Assembly: GCA_015179045.1 (NCBI GenBank)
Contig: WHUZ01000002.1
Coordinates: 496,001 to 560,000 of the forward strand
Reading direction: 5' to 3'
DNA from: Kalaharituber pfeilii
Lineage: Eukaryota; Ascomycota; Pezizomycetes; Pezizales; Pezizaceae
Length of the DNA: 64,000 nt
The position numbers and the translations under genes are program-made. Under the pieces are notes generated by a model that worked only from the letters and a program-made list of their open reading frames with translations, ran no database searches and had not been told where the DNA came from. Positions 1-11,427 of the stretch are shown here, piece after piece (within the stretch, counting starts at the first letter, position 1; each line of letters begins with the position of its first letter).

Positions 1-129
1 TGCGGGAGGATAGGAGAACACCACCCAGAGTGCGGCAGAGCAAACAGCAGACCACAATGGAGACGACCGCAGAAGACAGCGGACGCATGACCCCAGAGGG
101 CACCAGAGCGGCCGGACCGATCATGATAA

Positions 130-960
130 AATCGCATACCAGAACGTGGGGAGGTTGGTGCTGGGGACGGACCTTGTATTACAAGAAGCGGCAGACGAGA
201 GAGTTGATATTATTTTTATCGGAGAGAGCTGGAGCGCACCAGGAGGAGGGACGACATTCCACCCGCCATACACAACAGTACACACACCCCCGGAGGACCA
301 CAAAATAGCGGCATACATAAGAAAAGACAGAGTGGACGGCATAAAGGTGGACAGTAGAGACGGACATGTGACGATCCATATGAGCAGGAGAAGGATCACA
401 GGGGTCTACTGGAACAGTGCAGCGGATATAGGAAAGGAACTCGACGACGTAGGCCCCACGGATAATCATCGGCGACTGCAACAGCCACCACAGGGAATGG
501 TCGGACAAGCAGGACCGACGAGGGATCACGTTGAAGGAAACTGCAGAGAGCTGGGGCCTAACACAACAGATGAGAAAAGGGACGGCGACCTGGTCACGAA
601 TAGTGGACGGACGCGCCAGAACGGCCACGCTGGACCTGGTATTCGTGAAACCCGGAGACTGACTGGGAGAAATGGGAGGATTTGTCGCAGAATGGGGAGA
701 CATGCCACTGGCAGACGACACGGACGGCTACCAAATGCTGTGCGACCTGAGCGAGAAGTTCACCAAACCGGCTCGGATCACGGCGAGGACCAAGAGATGG
801 TTCGACAAGGAAGTCAAAGAGGCTAGGAAAATAACCAGGGCAATACTACGAAAGAACAGCGGCGGCGCCACGAACGAATCTCGGACCAAGGCAAGGCGGT
901 TCCTGAGAGAAATCATACGAGACAAGAAGGCCTACTGGAAGAATTCCTAGAGGAGGACAG
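130..960 (+). pseudogene. LINE apurinic-like endonuclease domain, broken
   Basis: The N-terminal part reads from about 130, with a stretch resembling the start of LINE endonucleases (QNVGR, then VDIIFIGESW). The reading frame is lost near 450-460. A second frame then carries the conserved-looking segment IIIGDCNSHHREW (from about 462) and TATLDLVFVKPGD (ending at about 662), followed by a stop. A third segment (672-950) leads towards the reverse transcriptase. The endonuclease would nick target DNA before target-primed reverse transcription. With at least two frame breaks and stops it cannot be translated whole. Confidence 0.7.
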
Positions 961-1235
961 GATACAATCACCATGAGACGTGTTCACTCGCAGGCTCGCT
1001 CGGGACCCATTCCGACAAAGAGAATTGATGGGGATCACAGGAATGGATCGGGAGATAGCGGAAACCCTGATACAAAGCAACTTTATAACCACTGGACAGG
1101 CGGACCAAGCCACGACCCTGAAACCGAAGGGTCCACTGGTGGACAAAGAAAAGGCGAGGAGGTACATAGACCGAGCCTTGACCAAGACAAAAGTCAAAGT
1201 CAGCTCCCGGTCCGGACGGCATTCAATATGGGCTC

Positions 1236-2890
1236 TTGAAGCTCATCAAAGGCACGAAGCTATGGGAGGCAGTCAGAAAGAAAATAGTCGACTACATCAA
1301 CGGGGACTATGACTTCGCGAGAGGGTTCGACGTCGTCATGATTCTCAAAAAAGGAAAACCCCGGGGAGATGCGAGGAGCTGGAGACCGATCACTCTAATC
1401 AACACGGTGGCCAAATTAGGACAGAAGGTCGTCGCCAACCTGCTACAAAAGGAAGATACCCTCTTCCGGGACTCCCAATTAGGAGGCCGGCCACACTGGG
1501 GAGCTGAGGACTTACAGAGACAGATGCTCAAAGAGGTCAAGTCCAGACTAGACAAAGACCAATGGACGGCGATCGCCGGAGATGACATAAAGTCGGCGTT
1601 CAACTTTGCAAGGAGAGAAAAGGTGGTCGCACGGATCCAAGAAGTCGACTACAAGCTGGCAGCCTTCGTTGAAGCCTTCCTACAACCCAACGAGTTCAAT
1701 CTGAGCTGGGACGGACAGAGACGGGCCAAGGGAAGAATGACGGACGGCACCCCACAGGGCTCCCCACTCTCTCCAGTACTGTTCCTGATAGGAATAAAAC
1801 CGGCGGTGGAAAAGGCAGACCGAAGAGAATTAACGCGCACATACGTGGACGACTTCCACAGCGTGCTCTCCAACAAATCCCTAATAAAACTACGAGAAGC
1901 GATCAGGAAACACCGAGAAACCCTGGCAACAGAGGCAGCGTCAGAGGGATACGAACTCGACCCCAACAAGTCCGAAACACTGATCATAGGGACCAAAGGC
2001 CCAGCCTATCGACTTACGGGATTGAACGTGGACTGGGAATTGAAAGTCAACGAGCATCACAGGAAAAGGCTACAGTTGGGGAAAGCCGCCTGGAGGGTAG
2101 CCCCGAGACTGACACGATTGACACCAGCGAAACGACGCCAACTATACACAAGCGTCGCCCGCAACATAGCCACGTGGGGTTGCTGGGCATGGAAAGACTA
2201 CGCACAGGGTGCCCCCGAGGAATTCAAAATCAGAGACCTCGAAAAATGGCAATTCACAGTCGAGCGAGAAATCACCGGCCCCCCCTGGGGCACACGACGG
2301 GACGTGGTCGAGGGACTGGCCAACCTTGAGTCGGTACAAGAATTCACGGAAGGCGAACGCACAAGAATAGAGGCCAGAGCCCTGAGATTCGGATCGGAAG
2401 AATTGTTAAACGAAGACACGGAACACAGGTACCTGAGGGGCAGCTTGGACAACCGAGAACCCCTCCCCCTGGCCATGCTACCAACCTTGCCAGTCAATAC
2501 CGAAAAGGAGCAATGGGAGAGAACAATCGCCGACGCCGAAGACGAAGGATGGGGGAGCGTATACACGGACGGAAGCCAAATCGAGGGGAAAACAGGCGCC
2601 GGCACCTACGCCCAAATGGTCAGGACCATCACATATCTAGGCACACGGGCAACAGTCAACGACGCAGAACTGATCGCGATAAGACAGGCACTGGAGAGTC
2701 GGGAGGGAGAGATCCTCATAATATCCGACTCGAAAACAGCCATTAACAAACTCCAAAGGATAGCCGAAGGCCGCCCAAACCACGAAGGAGCAGCCCAAAT
2801 GGTCAGAAGATCTTGGGGGGCGAGAGTCGCACGAGGAGACTTAGACGTAGCGGTAACTTTGTGGGTAAAGGGTCACAGGGGCATCAAGGG
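1236..2890 (+). pseudogene. LINE reverse transcriptase-RNase H ORF (open but truncated by insertion)
   Basis: The frame is open from 1236 and encodes reverse transcriptase motifs in order: a fingers segment (SWRPITLINTVAKL), motif A as AGDDIKSAFN, motif B as GTPQGSPLSPVLF and the catalytic motif C as YVDD (about 1843). An RNase H domain follows with the acidic residues in YTDGS (about 2560), DAELIAI and ISDSKTAI, then the WVKGHRGI segment just before the break. The catalytic residues look intact, so decay here is recent compared with the endonuclease. The domain ends at 2890, where the frame runs straight on into foreign sequence. No function is expected. Confidence 0.85.
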
Positions 2891-4593
2891 TAGATGCCCA
2901 AGGGACAGACAATATATAAGAAAGAAGGGAGGAGCCACTTATCTTATATCTAAAATCACTGCATTCAACAAATATACCATTATTCCACTGTCAGAACCAT
3001 CAGAACTATTATACTATTATCTGCACCATCATCAGAACCAACAAAATACTACAAAAATGTCATCCTCATCCCATGCTGTTATTCGCAGTCCACCTAAAGA
3101 AGTCAACATTGTTTCAATCGATCCTAGGAAGTATGTTGACCAAATGCTAGCTAAAGCCCAAACACCCAAACAGCGCACACAATTATTGTTCGAAAACCAG
3201 ATCAAGTTCAGGGAATTCGGCCAGGAAGCCAATGAACTTCTTGCATATGTCCAAGAGAGGATTGAAAAAGAACAGTCCTGGGTTGCTTTGGGAATGGACC
3301 AGAAGGTTATGTGGAATCAAATCAGATACGTTTCAGTAATCCGACCAGCAATCGACCAGTACAACCAGTTGGATAATAGAAAACGGCGTTTTCTGGCTAG
3401 AATTGAGGCAATGTGGACATCTGATTGGAGAAATAGATTAGATCCAGAGGGATTGATGCTGCCATTCAAAGAGTCAGAACATCTTCTTGCAGCACTCCGA
3501 AGCCTGGCCCTAGAGAAAAATACTACCCCAGAAGCTATCGGAAGACTAGTCTCGGAGGCAATTGAAGAACGACTATCGAATCGCAGCACTGGCAAACGAT
3601 CAATTAAGGTGTCAACAGTATCTGATGTTCTGATGGTGGAGAAAATTGTTAAAGAAACACCTCAATTAACAAATAAATATACTATTGAGAATGACGAGGA
3701 TGAGGAAGCAGAGAAAATGGTTAAAGAAACATCTCGATTAACCCTAAATGCACTATTAAGGTGACGAAGATGATGAAGGCAATGAAGATGATGATTCCCG
3801 CGCTGGCACAGGAAGATATAAAAGAGCAAAAAGATTAGAACAAGGAAGGATGCCAAGTAGTGAACCTGAGGAAGACATTGCTATGCCAGACATTAATAAT
3901 GAGAATAGTGATGATTATGATGATATTAATAGCAATGACAAATACAATGACAACGATACTGCCGAGGAATAACGACGAAGACACCACTCAAGAACCCATA
4001 GAAGATACTGCGCAGGCTGTCAATTTCTGCAACTGTGGCTGTAAAAGTAAAATCAGCATCAGTACCAGAAATTGCCTAATTCAAGCACGAAAGAGAGGTA
4101 CTAAGGACATGAAATTAGTCATTAGAGACATCGAATAAATGTCTAAGGAGGTACTGGAATCAGTCTGCTGGGCGCATTTCAGAGAGTTCTATTCTACACT
4201 AGGAATGAAAGTCAAGGGTGGAGGTTGGAAGCTGTTGTCGTTACGCTTAGAGAATATCCGAAAACAACGCTTCTCATTGGGGGATTTCATGATGAGCAAA
4301 GAGCATAGTCATTGGTTTCGCAAAAGCAGTAGGGGCAAATTACCAGAGGATGACCTTGGTTCACTGAGATTTGTTATGAAACCAAGACCTGTTTTCAAAT
4401 ATAACCAAATGACTATACTGTGGCGGTTTGCAGGAGAGGAAGCATTGAGGCAATGGAATAAGGATGGGACCACTATAGTGAGAGGAGCAATGGGTTAGTT
4501 GCTCGATCGTAACCCTGATCCGAGAAGAAATCCAAATGTACCTTCATTATCGACGAATGGTGAATGGTCAACCAAACCTGGGCTGGTTAAGCC
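2891..4593 (+). mobile_element. 1.7-kb insertion inside the LINE RNase H domain
   Basis: The LINE protein reads ...GHRGIKG up to 2890 and picks up again as VEADKAAKTGAF from about 4594, so everything between is inserted. The insert is visibly more AT-rich than the LINE. It starts with a TATA-like sequence (caatatataag, about 2909) and a leader, then a long ORF from an ATG at 3057. I could not find clear terminal repeats or a target-site duplication, so its class is open: a decayed DNA transposon, retrotransposed gene or filler DNA are all possible. Confidence 0.72.
3057..4498 (+). pseudogene. Unidentified gene remnant inside the LINE insertion
   Basis: I do not recognise this gene. Three coding-like segments lie in different frames. 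The first is 3057-3764 (235 residues, charged, mostly helical, with a DEDEEAEKM stretch at its end). The second, about 3761-3970, is very acidic (runs of D/E, then RYKRAKRLEQGR) and ends in a stop. The third spans about 3980-4498, with a Cys cluster CNCGC (about 4029), a stop at 4136 and then 119 residues from MSKEVLESVCWAHF. Whether introns or frameshifts join these cannot be decided by eye. Stops between similar-looking segments favour decay. It may be a transposon protein or a captured host gene. Confidence 0.5.
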
Positions 4594-5167
4594 GTGGAAG
4601 CGGACAAGGCAGCCAAAACGGGCGCCTTCCTACAATACCAAGACGAGACGGTCACGGAGGTGGGCCTGCGACAACACGCCAGGGCTGGAGAGCGGAGGAA
4701 AGGGGCAGGCTAGGCATGAGCTACAGACCACTCCAAAGACTGGGACACAGAGTAACAACCCTGGCAGGACTCCTGGGAGGCAAGGGCCTGCGAAAATGGC
4801 GATACGAGTTGGGGAAAACAGACGGGCCAGAGTGCCGGTGGTGCGGAGAGGAAGAGGAGACCACAGCCCATGTACTAGACAGATGCCGGGTATGGAAGAC
4901 GGAATGGCCCGGAGGCAGGCAGGCGCTATTCAGACCTCCAAAAGGGGACGGAGGGAACACGGACCCACTCGGGGCCTTGCTAGACTGGATGGAACGGTAA
5001 CGGGATATCACGCTTATCTGACATACAATTATTTATCTTTTCTCCTTTTCTCCTTTTTCTTTTTTATTTTTTATTATATATTTCCTTTTACTTATCTCTT
5101 ATGTAACTAAATCGTCATAGCCCCCAGGGCGGCACGCGATCACTGATATAAAAAGAAAAAAAAAAAA
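4594..5167 (+). mobile_element. LINE 3' part: end of RNase H, zinc knuckle, 3' UTR and poly(A)
   Basis: This continues the LINE at 1-2890. It carries the last RNase H segment (EADKAAK), then after a one-base frame change near 4690 a segment GRLGMSYRPLQRLGHRV and a Cys/His motif CRWCGEEEETTAHVLDRC (about 4833-4886). That arrangement is common at the C-terminus of Tad/I-type LINE ORF2 proteins. The frame ends at 5000. A T-rich 3' UTR follows, closing in an A-rich tail at about 5148-5167, which is the expected 3' end of a LINE. Confidence 0.78.
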
Positions 5168-5202
5168 TCTAACTCGCTCCCTCTCCTTCTTTCTCTTGCG
5201 AA

Positions 5203-5345
5203 CTTACTTCTGGTGCAGCCCGCCTTCAGTGGCCTGCCCATCATACCTCATGCGCTTGGCCCCCTCTTTGGCCTTCTCATCTGCCTTCTCGTTGCCCTCT
5301 ATCCCCATGTGGGCCTTGATCCATGCAAACTTCACCGCGGGCTAA
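5203..5345 (-). pseudogene. RNase H domain fragment of a second LINE, antisense
   Basis: The minus strand encodes about 43 residues with WIKAHMGIEGNEKADEKAK, the conserved C-terminal end of a LINE-type RNase H (catalytic His in KAH, Asp in KAD), and then a stop. The upstream minus-strand sequence (5345-5510) is too decayed to read. It lies in the opposite direction to the LINE at 1-5167, directly after that element's poly(A) tail, so it is a different insertion or an older copy that received the first one. Confidence 0.68.
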
Positions 5346-5519
5346 GCACGGTCTCTGACGGTCGACCTGGGCTTCTTCTGTCGGAATCGTTGGCCTTGCT
5401 TGATACCTCTCCATCTGGTGTCCTGGCACAAGCATGAGCCATTGGCTCTCAAGGGGCCTGGGCACCTGACCTGGAAAAGGCCTGGCGAACAGGCGCCGGT
5501 TCTGGGGTATATCGTCGAG

Positions 5520-8500
5520 AACATCTGGGGGGACTCGCCGTGATGTGCATTCGAGAATATTGATCGGAAGCTATAAGTATGTAATAGGAGTAAGTTTGTG
5601 AATGGAAGCAAAGAGGAGAGTATCATACCAGTTGCAGTAAGTACGGGGAGTAAACGCGGGGAGTACACAACGAATAAGGAGTACTAGTAAGACATGAACC
5701 TCAACACCAAATGGCTGAACTATCGACACACATCTTGGCATATCGAGCTCCAGCATGTACTATAGCATCAGAAGCAGAGACATAGTACAGACTACCTTCG
5801 AGTACATGTAAGAATGTTAAAGCTGCGATATAGAATATCAATTTCTACAGCAGTGGCTGCCAGAAACCATTCACATACTTAGTATGGCTTGCAGTCCTAG
5901 TAGCGTCTTGACCTCGCTGCTTATTGGACAATTTGCTAGCGGCGCAACATACATACCAGACTGGTAACTTCGGTTAGAATGTAAATTATACAGTTTTTAA
6001 GAAATATGCAATTTTCCTCCTCTTCCATTGCGGATCGCTGCACGTTTTTTATTTCAATCACTGTTGCATGCTGCCGAAATGTTTCTTCTCAACGCAGCGG
6101 CGTACCAGCTTCTTACAACACCAGCGTATCAATCATCCTCGGGCTCCACAATTTGACTTCGAACCCGCATCGAGCTCATTGATACCTAAATCACAACATT
6201 TCCATTAGTTTGCGAGTGATGACTGGTTTTGATTCTTTGTGAAGAATGAAGTTTCTGGTACCTAGATATGGCAAAAATTGAGACAACAAGCATAAGCAGG
6301 TCTTCTAAGAGCTCATAGTCATCTTCATCCTTATCTGAATTAAGTAGCATAGATATGGCATGAGTCTCGATTGCTATCGTGACCACCTGTTCAATTTATG
6401 CGGGGCATGTTGATGTTATGGATGTGACGGTAACGTAGGTTACGTCGTGGAAATCAGCGACCCTCCTCTCATTTGGGCTTAGCGATTGACATTGGTTACC
6501 TAACGTAACGTAACGTAACGCAGAGCTGATAACCACTATTGATCCACAATATCATGGGACTGGATGCGAGACCCTATGAAGGCATGAAGCAAGAAAATAA
6601 CTTATCACTTTTATATTGACTGACGTTTTGAAGAGAAGAGAACCAAAAAGAACAAAGGAGAACTCCCCTCATAGCATTAAAATTCCCGCCTTCCTTCTTT
6701 GGTAATCATCATCTACAGCCTGACTTCCTCTTTCGGTAATCATTATTCACCCGCGATGCTACATGTTATCTGCATGCCGCATCCTGCATATCACCTCTAT
6801 GTATCACCTCTCCTTACACACACACCCTTTCGGAGGATTTTTCAACGTAAAAGCAGCGCGGGTCAATGAGCTCGGCCAGTCCAAGGGGTTGCTATCACCC
6901 AGAATATATGCTTGTATCAATTCGATGAATGTATTTCTGGTGTCTTTCTTTGGGTTTTTGAGCATTGTGCTGATGTTCCAGGTTACTGCCCGGGCCACTT
7001 GATATTAGCTACTTACGTATCTCTAGCATAAGGGCACTTTTCATCCCCAGTGGACAATGAAAATTTTCCTGATCAACCGGATTTATTCATGGAGCATTTG
7101 CGGTGCTCCAGAGCAGTTTTATAGGACGTCTGCGGGTATACCACTTGTTTTTCATTGGGTAAAGCGTTACCAAATGGCCCGCGCCTGGGTAGCCCGGATT
7201 GCAACCTCTTAGTATCCACTTCGCAAGATCCTGTCTAGAACCCCCCTTACACATCAATTGTTCGACGTTCCGCTATTCCGCTAGCTGTTCCTCCCCTAGC
7301 TCCCCGTGCGAACTATTCTGTACAGCTTTGTTTCCCCACAGCAATTTCTTTGCCGAGTTCCTTGTCAGGAGCCAAGGGAAGATGAATTTGGAACCGAGCC
7401 TCCATTTCCGCCTCCGACATTCCTCCCACGAGCGGGGAATTTCACTTCGTTTGTGAGACTGGTGAGTGAATACGGGCTGGAATTTGATCAACGTATATGC
7501 TCTTAATGGATGATAATACCATCAACAATGATCTTCCGAAGAATATCCTGAGCATGTTACTTCACAGTGGACTCTCAAAGGAACCCTGGTCAAGGGCATC
7601 TAACTGGTCCATAACGAAAATGACCTTTAAAACCAGCTAGAAGGGATAACACCTGATGTTGGTCCTTTAGATGCTGGATAAACTGTCCTTCGTTTGTATC
7701 AAAAGTCCATTTGATGTTCCGGTAAAGTTCTTTTTAATTCCCATACCTAGGGGGAGTATATGTGGCTTGGCGGTTGCTGTCGTATCGAAGTTAGGCAATA
7801 AGTGCAAAGGACTCCTGTGAAGTGGGATAGGAATAGAGATGCTCGTTTGAGAGTGTCTGAGGTACATCAGTTGTACGATGAGAATATTGCAATCCCAAAC
7901 CAAACTGTTGGGCTGTGGGATTCTTCTATATAGCGGTCAGTTATGGCCATGAGACTACAAAACGTAGGACTAACCTTTTGGCTGGCTCAATCCGAAAGTG
8001 ACGGGCCACGGCCGCCGGTTGTCTATCAAATTGACGTTCGAACTAATGACCGTCATTCTTGTCGATGCTCTTATTGACTCTCTTATTGATTCGCTTACTG
8101 ACGCTTGAACTGGTTAATTAACACTCCACCGGTAAATTTACATTCCCATTCAATGACTTCAAAAAATTGTTATACATTAGGAAAAATCTAGTTAATATCA
8201 TTTCTGCACTGTAAGTGCTCAATTTAGAAACTCTCTGCAGTGCAGTATCTTGGTATACTTAGATTTCGTTGGATCAATGCTTTTCGAGCTGCGATCAGGC
8301 GAAGTATGTCAAGAACGCGGGCCCAAGGAAGATGCTGCACCAGTAATAAGCTTTGCAGCTGTAGAGAGTTGGTATTTCTTTGGCTTAAAGAAATGAGATG
8401 CGTTGCTATTGTTAGGGTCTAATTCCGATCAAAACACCGCAGCAGTGCAAGTTTGAGAAACCACCATATGATGGAAAAAATCAAGGGTACTGTAGAGCAC

Positions 8501-9400
8501 AGTCTTACAATTTAAATTACAGAGGCGTATGCTCACTGTTTGTGTATTTCTGATTAACTTTTGAGTTCCTCGCACATGATAAATTTACTTCTCGTATGCA
8601 CTTACAATTCACAGCTACCAATGGGACAAACTGTGAATTCAATAATATACCATAATCATTTAACATCGCAAGATTCCCGAAATATGCACATGTCTTTTTG
8701 TGGAGGAGCTCAGGGCTCTTCCGGGTACAAGTTTAATGCGTAAATCCGCCATGGCACTTGTTAAAAACCATATTGTATGAACCATTCACCCGGAGTCCAC
8801 GTTGTTGACTCACCTAAAGCACTTTGTCACGAGCAATCCAAATCTAATCAAGTTAAATTTGATCCCCAGACGTATGATAAGGCGCTGGTTCAATTGACAC
8901 CCTGCTGCCCTAGATTAGGTTTCTTCTTGCCATTATGACGCAGTTATGATGAGAACATACTACCAGCCGCGCAATTGATCACAGTTATGAGTTTTTGTAG
9001 GCACCTAGTCTCTGACGTTGTACAAGTTTCCCAGGAAGAAACAAGTGTGCTTTTTTCCGCTTTCAGGGTCTGGGCAGAAGACTAAATCTTCCTCTCTGAC
9101 TGATGCGGATAGTAGGTGTACGACATAGGTACCATCGAACGAGATGAAACAAAATTCGCATCTCTTACACCTGGAATGCCGTGCTACCTCTATATCAGAA
9201 CCAAAAAGGTTGAGCCGCTTTCCCTACCCCACCACCTTCTGTGAATCATGAAAAAAGGATAATTCTAGAAAAAGCAAACAAAAAAAAGAAAAGTATACAC
9301 CAGCAAAGATGCATCAAAAGCAAAAAAAAAAAAAAAAAAAAGCTAAATAAACAGTCTAGAGATCATGTCAGATCCTAACGTCCATGTAGCTAGGTAACCC
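5520..9400. other. Gene-free stretch, 5.5-9.4 kb
   Basis: No ORF here has a convincing start, length or recognisable motif. Seen features: a short (taacg) array at about 6500-6520, a few homopurine runs, and an A-rich tract at 9265-9345 beyond the 3' end of the minus-strand protease gene. Confidence 0.6.
6499..6523. repeat. Short tandem repeat (taacg)n
   Basis: About four tandem copies of the 5-base unit taacg in cctaacgtaacgtaacgtaa and following bases. Related gtaacg words occur about 70 bases upstream (6430). Simple-sequence repeat with no evidence of a telomeric origin. Confidence 0.6.
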
Positions 9401-9412
9401 AATAGTTCAGAG

Positions 9413-11427
9413 TCACCGCGCCTCCCCGCAAACTCCACACCTTCCGCAGTCTGGTGAATTCCAGTACTCCCCCCCACTACGACACTTCCACGCCCCAGAA
9501 TAAGATTTCGGGTCTAGAACGTTAGCGCAGACAGCGCAGGTGATCGCTGCAGGGGTGGTAATGCTGGAACAGGCAGTGCAACTGGCAGAAGCTGAGCTCC
9601 CTGCAGAGGATGATGCTGCAAAGCTCCTTGGTGGGCCCTGGATACAGTGCTGTGGACGCGGCTTTTCCACCTTTGACTCCGACTTTTGTGCATTTTGGCT
9701 TCTTGAGGGGGGGCTGTTTATCCATGTGTCATCCTCGAGGTCTATCACAACCGGAGGGGTGGTTCCGCTTGCCACTGGTTTCTTATCAACCTTTGTCAGA
9801 AAACGGTCCAGGTTGGCCTTCCTTTCATCCCGTTCCTTATCTGGTATGTTACTAGACGGAATTGCATCCTTAGACCTGCTATCACCCTGATCCTTGAAGA
9901 CACCACCCCCGTAACCACCAACAGTTGCACAACCTCGTAGCTCCAACAATTCCAAATTCCGTTCCTCCTCATCTCCGGCATCATCCTTCGCACTGACTGG
10001 GACCAATCTCTTTCCGCCGCCAACATCTACAGCCTCCTTTTCATCCTCCTGATCGTACTCCCATGCATCTTCATCCCAGTCAGATGCTGGGCTATCTTCA
10101 TCTTCGGTTTTTGCTTTCTCTTCATCCTCCTTCTTTGTTTCGAATCGCTTCAAGGCTGCTGCTGCCCTCAACTCCCTACTCCGTTTACTGCTTGCAATTT
10201 TTGGTGCGGGTGCGGAAACTTTCTTGCCCATCTTACCCTCCAGTAACGTTCTCTGGGTATCATCCGCTCCCAGTTTCTCGCCCTCTCCCTTCCCAAACTT
10301 GCGCTCCTTCCTTCGCTGTTGCCTCTCCGCATATGTAATCTTACGCTTTGGCGCAGCTGATTGCGGCTGCAGTTTCCGTCGTGATCGGTATGTGCCACCA
10401 CAAAGCGACTGGGGAAGTTCGTTCTCAGCAAGGGGGCGGGAGTGGAGAAAGGGTTGGTTGGAATTCAGCGAGCGACCGGCAGACCAGAAACCTTCGCCGG
10501 TGTAACTCTTCAGGTGTAATTCTTGCAGCTCGAGAGCAAACTTATTTCGCACAGCCCAGAATGCTCGTGAATGATTCTGTTTCCCTCGGATAGTAACATC
10601 CACGTAAGATGAGGTTCATGATAACCCTAAGAGACGGTGGAGTGGGGTGACTAGGAATATACGCATGCACTAACCATTTGAAGAATATGAGCCAGCTCAT
10701 GGATCTGTGCCAGAGTGGATTGAAAGTCAGAAGTTACTTAGCACACTGTCTGAAATTCGAAAACAGCCACCCTTTGTTGTGTGTTTGAGAAAAATGCTAC
10801 GTTACATACCATAGTATACTGGACCTGTTCAAACGATAGCCACATGTGCGTCCGTGGGTGCTTCAAAACGAGCTGAATGCATTCACCGGCATTGACTGAC
10901 CACAAATGAGAATATAGTCAGTAACGATTTTAACAATCCAACCCCATCCCGGCCTGAGTAAATCATACATACAGTTCCGTCCCCAAAACTCCATATTTGG
11001 CGGAAACTCCTCTAATCTGCACATTGGCACAGTTTGGTCAGTCAGCAATCTGATTCCGGCATCCTGCATCGATATCGAGGTAGCAATCCCCGTAAAGACA
11101 AGATATGGCCACATACGACATGACATTGAGATGATTATCACGCATAATCTATCCACGAATCCTACCTCAAATTTTGGTCAAATACAGTCAGCTTCCTTTC
11201 AATTCCATTTTCAACTCTTGCCTTGGTTGTCGCATTCCATCCACATGATCCTGCTGTGGATCTCACGCAGGAAGTGCACATACCGGGACAACAATAGCTG
11301 CAACCCTCTCCAGAAAGTCCTGTGCAATGTCGCGATCTGGCCCATCAAGTGGCTTGATGAACACGATACGAGGATTAGGAGGGCGCCGACGGGGGTTTAT
11401 TCCTAGTCGTATAGTCCCGGTCGACAT
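9413..11427 (-). CDS. WSS1: WLM-domain metalloprotease (Wss1-type DNA-protein crosslink protease)
   Basis: The family cleaves proteins covalently trapped on DNA and works with SUMO and Cdc48 in the nucleus (established for yeast Wss1). My model has six exons: 11427-11284, 11148-11117, 11016-10973, 10895-10810, 10704-10675 and 10576-9413. All junctions are GT-AG and in phase, giving 499 residues. The WLM domain fills roughly residues 15-160. It holds the zinc site HELAH (104-108) plus His114 in NHSRAFW, spacing HExxHx5H; exon 5 is only 30 nt and the site is split between exons 5 and 6. Conserved-looking segments EEFPPNMEFWGRN and YTGEGFW support the model. The C-terminal half is charged and disordered, with a likely SUMO-interacting motif VVIDLEDD (about residue 389). 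It ends in Cys pairs resembling small zinc fingers (CTAC, CAVC, CGRCGVC). The start was chosen because exon 1 (MSTGTIRLG) splices cleanly into the domain. Confidence 0.87.

Larger units (their letters stand above)
1..2890 (+). mobile_element. LINE (Tad/I-like non-LTR retrotransposon), 5' part
   Basis: This is the 5' portion of a non-LTR retrotransposon whose coding parts come in the usual order: an APE-type endonuclease remnant (about 130-900), reverse transcriptase (about 1300-2000) and RNase H (about 2550-2890). The order and the RNase H domain are typical of the Tad/I group of fungal LINEs. It is dead: the endonuclease region changes frame and contains stops, and the RNase H domain is cut at 2890 by an insert. 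Reading of the same domain resumes at about 4594. The window edge removes ORF1 and the 5' end. Confidence 0.88.

Noticed and set aside
6499..6523. Telomere-like array
   Set aside because: The unit taacg is five bases and very short; fungal telomeres usually use ttaggg. Treated as a simple repeat.
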